A stretch of DNA of 64,000 nt from an uncultured Draconibacterium sp. (GTDB lineage Bacteria; Bacteroidota; Bacteroidia; Bacteroidales; Prolixibacteraceae): contig CANLMQ010000008.1 in NCBI GenBank assembly GCA_947492175.1, positions 62,001 to 126,000 of the forward strand, read 5' to 3'. Below, piece by piece: positions 52,511 through 61,157 of the stretch; positions within the stretch are counted from its first letter, which is position 1; every line of letters begins with the position of its first letter. The notes beneath the pieces were generated by a model that ran no database searches, was not told the origin of the DNA, and saw only the letters and a program-made list of their open reading frames with translations. The position numbers were made by a program, and so were the translations under genes.

Positions 52511-53857
52511 ATGAAAAAAATTATAATTTCTCTTTTCTTGTTTTGTTTAGTCGTTTTTACAAGTGCTCAGGAAGAACTTACAAAACAAGGGTGGAATTTT
52601 GGAGCGTTGCCAACCATTACTTTTGATACTGACCTTGGTTTTCAGTATGGTGGTTTAATTAATCTTTATCATTATGGCGATGGAAGCCGCTATCCTCAGT
52701 ACAATCATTCTATTTATCTCGAGGTTTCAAGGTTTACTAAAGGAAGCGGAATTAACAGAATCTACTATGATTCAGATCAGTTGTTATCTGGAATTCAGAC
52801 ATCAGTTGATTTAAGTTATTTGTCGGATAATGCTTACGATTTTTATGGTTTTAACGGTTACGATGCGGTGGTTAACAAAGATTGGTTTGACGATGAGGCT
52901 GACAATTACAGAACTCGGATGTTTTATAAGTACGATCGCAAGATGTTTCGTTTTAAAGTGGATTTGCAGGGAAAGTTATCTGGAGATAAGCTAAAGTGGA
53001 TTGGAGGAATAAATCTCTTGAATTTTAAAATTGACTTGGTTGATGTTGACAAGCTAAATAAAGGAAAAGATGAAGATGATTTATTGCGTTCGCATGAAGA
53101 GGAACCCGGATTATATCAAAAGTACCAGGAGTGGGAAATTATTTCGGAAGAGGATGCTGATGGTGGTTTTGTTCCAACTTTAAAAGGTGGTATTGTTTAC
53201 GATTCGCGCGATAACAGGCCCAACCCGATGAGAGGAATCTGGACAGAAGCAGTATTACTAGGATCGCCAAAATTTTTGGGAGGTGAGCAGGGATTTACAA
53301 AGTTGAGTTTAATACACCGGCAATATTTTACCATCGTACCAAACGATTTGTCGTTTGTTTATCGTTTAGCATATCAAACAACCGTGGGGGGCAATGTTCC
53401 TTTCTACTATCAAACTCAAATGATAACATCGGTGCTCAAAGGTGCCAGTTCGGAAGGGCTTGGTGGAGCTAATTCGCTGCGTGGTATACGAAGAAACAGG
53501 GTGGTTGGCGATGGCTACTTTCTTGGAAATGTTGAAACACGCTGGAAATTTGCCCGTTTTCAGTTTATAAATAATAATTTCTATTTAGGCCTGAATGCTT
53601 TTGCCGATTTTGGTAAGGTTACCAAAAAGATTGATTTTGATCAGCCATACTTTGGTGAGCCCAATGAACTTGCAAATAGTATAGATGGTAAAAGTTCCTA
53701 TTTTGACGTGGGAGCAGAAGAAATGCACTATTCTTTTGGGCTGGGATTAAGGGTTGTAATGAACCAGAACTTTATTATTAAATGCGATTATGGCAGGGCA
53801 GCCGACGAACGCGATGGAGACTCGGGCGTTTATATTGGACTAAACTATTTGTTTTAG
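52511..53857 (+). CDS. BamA/TamA-like outer-membrane beta-barrel protein
   Basis: A 448-residue outer-membrane protein: signal peptide to 'FTSAQ', then a barrel of about 16 strands without POTRA domains. 'GGIVYDSRDNRPNPMRGIWTEAVL' is the typical D15/BamA C-terminal-domain motif, and 'GGANSLRGIRRNRVVGDGYFLGNVETRW' corresponds to the conserved loop (RGF/RG-like motif). Such POTRA-less proteins of Bacteroidota are usually of unknown function and may move lipids or secreted substrates. Separated from the next operon by 211 bp with a long palindrome. Confidence 0.85.
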   Translation: MKKIIISLFLFCLVVFTSAQEELTKQGWNFGALPTITFDTDLGFQYGGLINLYHYGDGSRYPQYNHSIYLEVSRFTKGSGINRIYYDSDQLLSGIQTSVDLSYLSDNAYDFYGFNGYDAVVNKDWFDDEADNYRTRMFYKYDRKMFRFKVDLQGKLSGDKLKWIGGINLLNFKIDLVDVDKLNKGKDEDDLLRSHEEEPGLYQKYQEWEIISEEDADGGFVPTLKGGIVYDSRDNRPNPMRGIWTEAVLLGSPKFLGGEQGFTKLSLIHRQYFTIVPNDLSFVYRLAYQTTVGGNVPFYYQTQMITSVLKGASSEGLGGANSLRGIRRNRVVGDGYFLGNVETRWKFARFQFINNNFYLGLNAFADFGKVTKKIDFDQPYFGEPNELANSIDGKSSYFDVGAEEMHYSFGLGLRVVMNQNFIIKCDYGRAADERDGDSGVYIGLNYLF

Positions 53858-53881
53858 CATATCTTTATTCTCTTAAAGTGA

Positions 53882-53925
53882 TTCACCCGGTGACTGATAT
53901 TATAAAATTATAGTCACCGGGTGAA
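53882..53925. promoter_or_regulatory. 14-bp perfect inverted repeat downstream of the BamA-like gene
   Basis: Arms TTCACCCGGTGACT (53882-53895) and AGTCACCGGGTGAA (53912-53925), 16-nt loop, followed by TTTTA. It may end transcription of the BamA-like gene or act as a protein-binding site before the lipoprotein-kinase operon. GC-rich arms stand out in AT-rich DNA. Confidence 0.55.
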
Positions 53926-54068
53926 TTTTATAGGATTCAAAGACTTCTTGCTTCATTAGTATTCAGTCCTTTTTTATCTCAACGACAAAATTCAGCATGT
54001 CAACGAAAAAATTCTTTTTTACCAGAGACAGCAAGTACATTCGGGTAAGAAATTAAAAAACAACTAAG

Positions 54069-54698
54069 ATGAAAACACGAAATTTTTTACTGGTACTGCT
54101 CATAACGCTCCTTTTTTCAGGATGTGTAGTTTATTCGTTCTATCCTCTTTATACCGAAAACGATCTATTTGCAAACGATATTTTAACCGGCGAATGGTAC
54201 GAGGGACCGGAACAGGAGGTTAAATTTGAAACGGAGCTGGGATGGAAGTTTGAACATCCTTTTATTGGCAATAAGAAAAATGGAATTGTTGATAGTACTT
54301 CTTATATTTTAACGTTAACTACCGATGAGCAGGGAACAAAGGTTGTCTCAAAGTTTAAGGTTCATGTTATAGAACTTGCAGGGCATTATTTTCTCGATTT
54401 TTACCTGGATGATTTTGGCGAGGATGATGAGGTTACGCTTGCAACATTTCATATTATTCCGGTTCATACTTTTGCGAAACTTACGGTTGAAAAGGATAAA
54501 CTGATTATTAACTGGTTTAATCCGGAATGGCTCGAAGATCTGATTAAGCAAAACAAAATTAGGATACATCATGAAAAAAATGATGATTACATTTTGCTTA
54601 CAGCCAAGCCTAAAGAGTTACAAAAGTTTGTAACAAAATATGTAAATTCGGAAGAAGGCTTAGACGAAGGACTAAAGGTTGTTTTACATCGTAAATAA
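54069..54698 (+). CDS. Lipoprotein of unknown function (209 aa)
   Basis: Lipid-attachment Cys19 in 'LLFSGCVVYSFYPLYTEND'. The rest is beta-rich ('LTGEWYEGPEQEVKFETELGWKFEHPFIG', 'STSYILTLTTDEQGTKVVSKFKVHVIELAGHYFLDFYLDDFG'), suggesting a lipocalin- or sandwich-like fold; no known family is recognised. Its stop codon touches the ATG of a LytS-type histidine kinase, so the lipoprotein is part of a signalling operon and may be its sensor partner (inference). Confidence 0.75.
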   Translation: MKTRNFLLVLLITLLFSGCVVYSFYPLYTENDLFANDILTGEWYEGPEQEVKFETELGWKFEHPFIGNKKNGIVDSTSYILTLTTDEQGTKVVSKFKVHVIELAGHYFLDFYLDDFGEDDEVTLATFHIIPVHTFAKLTVEKDKLIINWFNPEWLEDLIKQNKIRIHHEKNDDYILLTAKPKELQKFVTKYVNSEEGLDEGLKVVLHRK

Positions 54699-55733
54699 AT
54701 GACCCGCTATTTAAAAATAAAAATTGGACGGATAATAAAACACAGGCTATTACAACATTACCTGTTTTGGTTGTTGTCGTATCTTGTTTTGTTAAACGTC
54801 CTAAAGGTTTCAGCCGGTGTAAAACGCATCGATCTTATTTATACGGCAGTTTTTCACTTGCCTATTGTACTGGTAGTTTATTGCAATTTACGATTGTTAT
54901 TTCCACAGATCTGGGAGCGAGGCCGGTATTTTATATATGCCGTGACAGTTTTGGCACTTGCAGCTTTGGGCGCCGGATTTTACCTGTTACTTTTCGATAG
55001 TTTGATTGATTATGTTTTTACCGGTTATTATTTTATTGCGTATTACAGTTTTTGGGATATTTCGTTGTATTTCGCCATTTATCTTTTTATATCGAGTTTG
55101 CTGCATTTGGCGAGAGGATGGTTCCGGGCTCAGGAATTAGAAAAGGAAAAAACAATGGCAGAGTTAAAAGCGCTAAAGTCGCAGATTAATCCGCATTTTT
55201 TGTTCAATTCGCTAAACAGCATTTATAGTCTGGCCCGGAAAGAATCAAAAGAAGTACCCGGAAAAATTGTACAACTGAGCGATTTAATGCGGCATATAAT
55301 TTACGATTCGGATGTTGACCTTATTCCGCTGGAAAAGGAAGTAGAAATGGTTCGAAATTATATAGAACTGCAGAATCTGCGCACACAAAATGAGAATAAA
55401 ATACAGTTTGAAACAGTGGGGGAGATTCGGGGGAAAAAGATAGCCCCGTTGCTTTTTCTTCCTTTTATTGAAAACAGTTTTAAACACGGATTGAAAAGCG
55501 GGATAAAAAATACTTTCGTGAAAATTCAACTTAAGGTAACTGGCAAAGTACTTTATTTTGATATTGAAAACAGCAAAGGTACAGCTTCTGAATTCCCTGA
55601 CATGAAATACAAAGGAATTGGTATTGAAAATGTAAAAAAACGTTTGGAACTGATTTATCCCGACCAACACGTTTTGAGAATTTCGCAAACCGATGAAACT
55701 TTTAAAGTACTTTTGCAGGTGCAGTTGAAATAA
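54699..55733 (+). CDS. LytS/YehU-type sensor histidine kinase
   Basis: A 344-residue kinase with four membrane helices (about 22-38, 46-64, 78-100, 108-135), then the His_kinase domain: phospho-acceptor His166 in 'LKSQINPHFLFNSLNSIYSLAR', N-box 'FIENSFKHGLKSG' and G-box 'GIGIENVKKRL'. This short-helix-bundle kinase type always pairs with LytTR response regulators, and one is encoded 72 bp downstream. There is no extracellular sensor domain, so the signal may come from the membrane or the lipoprotein encoded immediately upstream. Confidence 0.93.
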   Translation: MTRYLKIKIGRIIKHRLLQHYLFWLLSYLVLLNVLKVSAGVKRIDLIYTAVFHLPIVLVVYCNLRLLFPQIWERGRYFIYAVTVLALAALGAGFYLLLFDSLIDYVFTGYYFIAYYSFWDISLYFAIYLFISSLLHLARGWFRAQELEKEKTMAELKALKSQINPHFLFNSLNSIYSLARKESKEVPGKIVQLSDLMRHIIYDSDVDLIPLEKEVEMVRNYIELQNLRTQNENKIQFETVGEIRGKKIAPLLFLPFIENSFKHGLKSGIKNTFVKIQLKVTGKVLYFDIENSKGTASEFPDMKYKGIGIENVKKRLELIYPDQHVLRISQTDETFKVLLQVQLK

Positions 55734-55805
55734 CGGGTATTGATATGTATGAAACAAAGACGATAGAAGGCTTCCAGCTTCTGTCTTCGAACTTCCACTT
55801 TAAAA

Positions 55806-56489
55806 ATGAAATTAAATTGTATAATAATTGACGATGAGCCGCTTTCGCAGGATGTGCTCGAAGATTTTGTAAACGTTTGTCCGGAGCTTAACCTGGTGGC
55901 AATTTGTAACGATGCTTTGGAAGCAGGAGAAGTACTCAAAGACAAACAGGTTGATTTGCTTTTTCTTGACATTAATATGCCGCGTCTTAGCGGAATTGGT
56001 TTTGTAAAAAGCCTGAAAGAACCGCCGTTGGTTATTCTGGTAACTGCTTATCCCGAGTATGCTATTGAAGGATATGAAATTGAAGCACTCGATTATTTAT
56101 TAAAACCGGTTTCTTTCGAACGATTCCGGACGGCTGTAAACCGTGCTTTAGAACGCCTTGAGCCAAAAGAAAACGGAGACATTCTGCACATTATGGTTCG
56201 GGCCAACAAAAAGAGCTACCGTCTAAACCTTGATGAAATTATATATCTGGAAGCACAGGGTGATTATGTGCGGTTTGTAACCGAAGATAAAACGCTGATG
56301 GTTCACGGGACCATGAAAGAATTTTTGGAACAACTCCCTGAAAATAAGTTTGGGCGCATTCATAAATCATATGTAATCGCGTTGGGGAAAGTAGTTTATC
56401 TGGAAGGTAATCTGGTTAAAATGGGCGAATATAAATTACCGGTTAGTCTTAGTTATAAAGATGAACTGATTGAAAAATTAAAGTCATAA
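55806..56489 (+). CDS. LytTR family response regulator
   Basis: A 227-residue regulator: receiver domain with acidic pocket 'IIDDEP' and phospho-acceptor Asp55 in 'LLFLDINMPRLSG', Thr80 and Lys100 ('YLLKPVSF'). The C-terminal LytTR DNA-binding domain (about 125-225) has 'LDEIIYLEAQGDYVRFVTEDKTLMVHGTMKEFLEQLPENKFGRIHKSYVI'. Partner of the LytS-type kinase. Its last codons form the left arm of a 26-bp perfect inverted repeat that also acts as terminator. Confidence 0.94.
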   Translation: MKLNCIIIDDEPLSQDVLEDFVNVCPELNLVAICNDALEAGEVLKDKQVDLLFLDINMPRLSGIGFVKSLKEPPLVILVTAYPEYAIEGYEIEALDYLLKPVSFERFRTAVNRALERLEPKENGDILHIMVRANKKSYRLNLDEIIYLEAQGDYVRFVTEDKTLMVHGTMKEFLEQLPENKFGRIHKSYVIALGKVVYLEGNLVKMGEYKLPVSLSYKDELIEKLKS

Positions 56490-56533
56490 AAAAAGCACAA
56501 ACCAACTGGTTTGTGCTTTTTTTATGACTTTAA
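56478..56533. terminator. 26-bp perfect inverted repeat, bidirectional terminator
   Basis: Arms 56478-56503 and 56508-56533 are perfect reverse complements over 26 bp, with an AACT loop. The inner part (GCACAAACC flanked by A7/T7) is a classic bidirectional terminator between convergent genes. The left arm covers the last three sense codons and stop of the response regulator. Confidence 0.88.
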
Positions 56534-56541
56534 ATATCTTT

Positions 56542-58041
56542 CTAGAACCTGAATCCCAAAGTAAGAAGTACATCGTTGTTTGTAATTTTTTGCTCAATCC
56601 ATTTAGGATCCGGATAAGTAAACCTTCCGGGTATTGGATTGCTATAAGGAAGAGCAAAATCGTTAATAAACGAATATTTATAGGCAACGTCAACAAAGAA
56701 CGAACCTGAACGATATCCGATACCACCTGAAATTACATTTAAATTTGCATCGGAATTAGGTTGCGAACTACCCAGAGCATAACTATTGTATGCCGTTTGT
56801 TGAAACTGGTAACCACCGCGCAAACTTACTGCATTGTTAACTCTGTATTCTCCACCAATACGTAGATTTCCAGCCGTTTTATATGAATCTGAAATATCCA
56901 TATTCTCATCGCTAAAATTATATCCGTCGCTGCCACGCCTTAGTTTTGCACTTCCGTAATTAATCAATTCATAATCTACACTAAGTAATCCTTTTTTTGC
57001 AATAATAAAAGCACCGCTAAAAGTTGTTCTTAATGGAGTTTCCAAATGATAATCGTAGTAATTAATTGGAGAAGACATCTTGTAAGAGCCAGCATTTTCA
57101 CCTTCATCAATATTTGATTGCATCGAAGTGGTATGCTCGTCAGTTAATTTATAGAAAGTTGGAGTTTGTAATGAAATACCCAACCGAACTTCATTAACCG
57201 GTTTATAAATTACTCCAAACTTAAAATTATGTCCGTAACCATAGGTTTTTAATTTGTTGTTAAAAGTGTAATCATTGAAAAACGGTATATTTCCATTTGC
57301 ATCCACTTCGTATATTTGCCATGCTTCGCGGTAATAAACATCGGTTAATCCATAAGAAGCACCTAAATAAAACTTGTGGTTAAAATTAAGTCCTACTGCA
57401 AATGAGTATTCTTCAATGGAACCACTTGTTGAAGTCGCTTTTCTTTGGTTTTGTCCGTAACCGGCATCACCTAACTCTGTCCAGTATTCATCATTTTCCT
57501 CATCCTTGTTTAGTACATAGGTTTCCCAGGCTAAATTTTCGTAATGATCACTCCAGGCTCCGTCGTTAGCATACGATGCGATAAAATCCATATACGAACC
57601 GTCAACACCGTTTCCGATAGCCAGGGCATTGCTGTTAAAATCTTTTAACCGATTGTAGCCAATTCCAAGGTTTACACTTACTAAACCTGCCTCGTTTGTT
57701 TTAAAGGTTGGAAGAGTTGAAACATAGCTGATATTATTTAAGGTAAATTTATAATCAGTATCATCAGCTTTAGTGCCCCAGTAGCTACTCTCAATTTTTG
57801 TATTTTTTGATACCGGTGTAATGGCAAATTCGCTCGATCGGTATAATCCCAATCCGGCAGGATTTATACTTACCGAAGTAAAATCTCCTCCAAGAGCTCC
57901 GAATGCATTTCCCATGGCACCTGCGCGTGCAGTTCCCTGAACCTGGAATTGCGAAAAGCGGAGAGCGTCAGACACTCCTTGTGCATTAATCAGAAAAGGC
58001 ACAACCAATGTTATTAAAAGTAGTATTACACTTTTTTTCAT
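56542..58041 (-). CDS. OmpP1/FadL family outer-membrane transporter
   Basis: A 499-residue barrel with a signal peptide ('FLINAQ') and the FadL-type N-terminal plug pattern 'SDALRFSQFQVQGTARAGAMGNAFGALGGDFTSVSINPAGLGLYRSSEF'. Strands such as 'GVIYKPVNEVRLGISLQTPTFYKL' and the terminal 'NNDVLLTLGFRF' complete the barrel. FadL homologs pass hydrophobic compounds through the outer membrane; the substrate is unknown. The S/R-rich lipoprotein gene lies 48 bp upstream on the same strand, so the two may be co-transcribed. Confidence 0.9.
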   Translation of the reverse strand: MKKSVILLLITLVVPFLINAQGVSDALRFSQFQVQGTARAGAMGNAFGALGGDFTSVSINPAGLGLYRSSEFAITPVSKNTKIESSYWGTKADDTDYKFTLNNISYVSTLPTFKTNEAGLVSVNLGIGYNRLKDFNSNALAIGNGVDGSYMDFIASYANDGAWSDHYENLAWETYVLNKDEENDEYWTELGDAGYGQNQRKATSTSGSIEEYSFAVGLNFNHKFYLGASYGLTDVYYREAWQIYEVDANGNIPFFNDYTFNNKLKTYGYGHNFKFGVIYKPVNEVRLGISLQTPTFYKLTDEHTTSMQSNIDEGENAGSYKMSSPINYYDYHLETPLRTTFSGAFIIAKKGLLSVDYELINYGSAKLRRGSDGYNFSDENMDISDSYKTAGNLRIGGEYRVNNAVSLRGGYQFQQTAYNSYALGSSQPNSDANLNVISGGIGYRSGSFFVDVAYKYSFINDFALPYSNPIPGRFTYPDPKWIEQKITNNDVLLTLGFRF

Positions 58042-58089
58042 GGCAAAAGTTTTATTGTTAATATTTTCTGCGTATTAGAAGTATGTTAA

Positions 58090-59472
58090 TTATCTTCTGC
58101 TGCTACCTGAACTTCTGGAACTACTGCCTGAAGAACGTGAACCACCTGAGCTGCCAGAACTTCTGGAACCTCCCGAAGAGCCACTGCTGTAACTACTTCT
58201 ACTGCTGCTACCGCTACTTCTGTAACTGCTGCTGCTGTTACTGCTTCTCGAAGGAGAACTGCTTCTGTAGCTACTGCTGCTTGATTTTGTAGACGAAGGA
58301 GCTCTGTAGCTTCGCGATGAGCTACCACTGCTTGAACTTCTGTTGTAGGTAGAGCTTGATCTGTAGCTCTTATTGTAGCTTGATGAAGAACGTGGTGTTG
58401 TATAGCTTGAAGACGACTGCGAACGACTACTGTTACTGATTACACGTGGTTTTGAATAAGAGCTTCGTGTACTGCTGCTCGGACGGGTATAGCTCTGTGT
58501 ACGAGCAGTTGTAGCTGTTTTTGTTGTAGCTCTGGTTAAATTGGTGGATGACGATGTCCTTCTTCTTTCAGTCAGCACTTGCGAGTTTGTACCCGATTTG
58601 GTAGTACCCCTTGATGTAGTTGCTGTCGATCTGCGACCGATAGTTGCTTCTTTTGTTCCAATATTTGATCGGCTGTTTGATCTGGAATTGGATGCTGAGA
58701 TTGCAGATGAACTTCTGGAACCACCACCTCTTCTTACATTTGTATCGGTTGATCTTCTTTTCCCATAGGTGTAATTGCGTCCACCTCCATAATAAATAGG
58801 ATGCGATGGATAACTATTATAATATCCTCCGTAATATCCTCCATAGTACCCTCCGTAATAATATGGATTATGCCATGAATAGTAAGAGCTATAGTAAGGA
58901 TAGTTCCATCCCCAACCCCAACTCGGGCCGTACCAGCTTCCCCATCCCCAATTCCATGACAATGACCAGGATGGACCATACCATGAGGAGTAGTATGGGT
59001 CGTAAAATGGATCGTAATAACACCAGCTATCCCAGTAAAAAGGATCGTAATAATACGGACGGTGGAAACGACGAATCCGATAAGCATAGTCTAATTCTTC
59101 GCCATCATAATAGTTGTTTATGACGTACTTCATTTCGTCATCGTTATAATAAACGGTTGTATCGCTATCTTGCATTTCCATTTGGTCCATGTTGTAGCGT
59201 AATACATCCGCATCTTCTTCGCTGCCATCGAAAATGTAATTGTTCATGGTGTTAGAACCATCATCATTTTTTTCAATCTGGCTAATAATCATTGTATTTG
59301 CAGATTTTTCAACCGGTTTTTCGGCTACTTTTTCTTCAACTACAATTGGAGGCGGTACATCTTCCGGATTGAAATAAATGTCATCGGAATAAGTGCCGGA
59401 AACGTAACTTCCCGTAGTACAGGCTCCAAAGAAAATTGCCAGTACGCTCAATAATGTTAATCTTGATTTCAT
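58090..59472 (-). CDS. Lipoprotein with aromatic/Gly block and long Ser/Arg-rich tail
   Basis: A 460-residue lipoprotein, lipid-attachment Cys18 ('FFGACTTG'). Residues 19-138 are acidic. Residues 139-235 are an extreme low-complexity block of Tyr, Trp, Gly, Ser and Pro ('YGGYYGGYYGGYYNS' near 205-220). Residues 236-460 are almost only Ser, Arg, Thr, Gly with scattered Tyr, predicted disordered and very basic. No enzyme domain. The composition suggests a sticky or condensate-forming surface protein (inference), with RGG/RS-like tails unusual for a bacterial lipoprotein. Antisense frames here are artefacts of the codon bias. Confidence 0.78.
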   Translation of the reverse strand: MKSRLTLLSVLAIFFGACTTGSYVSGTYSDDIYFNPEDVPPPIVVEEKVAEKPVEKSANTMIISQIEKNDDGSNTMNNYIFDGSEEDADVLRYNMDQMEMQDSDTTVYYNDDEMKYVINNYYDGEELDYAYRIRRFHRPYYYDPFYWDSWCYYDPFYDPYYSSWYGPSWSLSWNWGWGSWYGPSWGWGWNYPYYSSYYSWHNPYYYGGYYGGYYGGYYNSYPSHPIYYGGGRNYTYGKRRSTDTNVRRGGGSRSSSAISASNSRSNSRSNIGTKEATIGRRSTATTSRGTTKSGTNSQVLTERRRTSSSTNLTRATTKTATTARTQSYTRPSSSTRSSYSKPRVISNSSRSQSSSSYTTPRSSSSYNKSYRSSSTYNRSSSSGSSSRSYRAPSSTKSSSSSYRSSSPSRSSNSSSSYRSSGSSSRSSYSSGSSGGSRSSGSSGGSRSSGSSSRSSGSSRR

Positions 59473-59570
59473 AACGTATCCTCCGTTTATTTAATGTCAA
59501 TAATAATTACTTTATTTGTAAGCTCAAAATGTAATATAATTAAAACAAAATCTATACCAAATATTAGATT

Positions 59571-61046
59571 ATGGCGAAAGAATTGACTTCGCGAAGCGAA
59601 AATTATTCACAATGGTACCAGGATTTGGTAATGAAAGCAGACCTTGCAGAGAACTCTGCAGTTAGAGGTTGTATGGTTATTAAACCATATGGTTATGCTA
59701 TTTGGGAGAAAATGCAGGCCGAGTTAGACCGCATGTTTAAAGAAACCGGTCATGTAAATGCTTACTTCCCGTTATTTATCCCAAAATCTTTTTTTAGTAA
59801 AGAAGCCGATCACGTTGAGGGATTTGCAAAAGAGTGTGCAGTTGTAACTCATTACCGTTTGAAAAATGATGAGGAAAATGGTGGTGTAGTAGTAGACCCG
59901 GATGCAAAACTGGAAGAGGAGTTAATTGTTCGGCCTACTTCGGAAACAATAATCTGGAACACTTATAAAAACTGGATTCAGTCGTATCGCGACTTGCCTA
60001 TTTTATGCAACCAGTGGGCCAATGTTGTTCGTTGGGAAATGCGTACACGTTTGTTTTTACGTACTGCTGAATTTTTGTGGCAGGAAGGTCATACAGCTCA
60101 TGCAACAAAAGAAGAAGCAATTGAGGAGACTGAAAAAATTATAAATGTTTATGCCGATTTTGCTGAGAATTTTATGGCTGTTCCGGTTGTAAAAGGATTA
60201 AAATCGGCAAATGAACGTTTTGCCGGCGCTTTAGAAACCTATTCAATTGAAGCACTTATGCAGGATGGAAAAGCATTACAATCGGGAACTTCACATTTCT
60301 TAGGACAAAATTTTGCAAAGGCTTTTGATGTAAAATTTGCCAATAAAGAAGGAAAAGACGAATATGTTTGGGCTACTTCATGGGGAGTTTCAACCCGTTT
60401 GATGGGAGCACTTATTATGGCTCATTCCGACGATAATGGTTTGGTACTTCCTCCAAAACTGGCTCCTCACCAGGTGGTAATTGTTCCTATTTACCGAAAA
60501 GAAGAGCAATTGGCTGCTATTACACAAAAGGTAGATGAAATAATAGCTAAATTGAAAGCAAAAGGTATTTCTGTAAAATACGACGACCGCGACACGCGTA
60601 AACCGGGCTGGAAATTTGCTGAGTACGAATTAAAAGGTGTGCCAGTGCGTTTAGCTATGGGACCACGTGATTTGGAAAACGGAACCGTTGAGGTTGCACG
60701 TCGTGATACTTTGGAAAAGAATGTAACGGAACTTGAGAATATTGATCAATACATTGAAGATTTGCTGGAAGATATTCAAAACAATATTTTCAAAAAGGCT
60801 GCCGATTACAGAACAGAACACACAACCAAAGTTGATACCTGGGAAGAATTTAAAGAGGTTCTGGCAAATAAAGGAGGTTTTATTTCAGCACACTGGGATG
60901 GAACACCTGAAACTGAGGACCTGATAAAGAATGAAACCAAAGCAACCATACGTTGTCTTCCTTTGGAATACGAAGAAGAGGAAGGAGTTTGTGTGTACTC
61001 AGGAAAACCTTCTAAACGAAGAGTTTTATTTGCATTAGCGTACTAA
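59571..61046 (+). CDS. proS: Prolyl-tRNA synthetase (archaeal/eukaryotic-type ProS)
   Basis: A 491-residue class II synthetase that charges tRNA-Pro. Motif 1 region 'GCMVIKPYGYAIWEKMQAELDRMFKETGHVNAYFPLFIP', motif 2 'VVRWEMRTRLFLRTAEFLWQEGHTAHA', motif 3 'WATSWGVSTRLMGALIMAHSDDNGLVLPPKLAP', anticodon-binding domain around 290-400 and the C-terminal extension ending in 'RRVLFALAY' with a final Tyr. No INS editing insert, so this is the short type 3 form used by Bacteroidota. Followed by a strong terminator. Confidence 0.95.
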   Translation: MAKELTSRSENYSQWYQDLVMKADLAENSAVRGCMVIKPYGYAIWEKMQAELDRMFKETGHVNAYFPLFIPKSFFSKEADHVEGFAKECAVVTHYRLKNDEENGGVVVDPDAKLEEELIVRPTSETIIWNTYKNWIQSYRDLPILCNQWANVVRWEMRTRLFLRTAEFLWQEGHTAHATKEEAIEETEKIINVYADFAENFMAVPVVKGLKSANERFAGALETYSIEALMQDGKALQSGTSHFLGQNFAKAFDVKFANKEGKDEYVWATSWGVSTRLMGALIMAHSDDNGLVLPPKLAPHQVVIVPIYRKEEQLAAITQKVDEIIAKLKAKGISVKYDDRDTRKPGWKFAEYELKGVPVRLAMGPRDLENGTVEVARRDTLEKNVTELENIDQYIEDLLEDIQNNIFKKAADYRTEHTTKVDTWEEFKEVLANKGGFISAHWDGTPETEDLIKNETKATIRCLPLEYEEEEGVCVYSGKPSKRRVLFALAY

Positions 61047-61075
61047 TGGAAAAACAAAAAATCACAATATTTCTT

Positions 61076-61110
61076 AAAGAAGCAGCTCAAAAGGGCTGCT
61101 TTCTTTTTTT
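61076..61110 (+). terminator. Intrinsic terminator of proS
   Basis: Stem AAAGAAGCAGC / GCTGCTTTCTTT (one bulged T) with a T-run, 30 bp past the stop. Confidence 0.85.
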
Positions 61111-61157
61111 ATACTGATTGCTTTGCTTACTTTAGTTTTTAAAATTAATGGAGTAAA

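Noticed and set aside
58083..58328. Cys/Tyr-rich and Val/Ala-rich open frames opposite or beside the low-complexity tail
   Set aside because: Produced by the biased codons of the serine/arginine-rich gene; no independent support.
58541..59123. Frames antisense to the lipoprotein gene
   Set aside because: Shadows of the real gene, without signal peptide, domain or promoter support.
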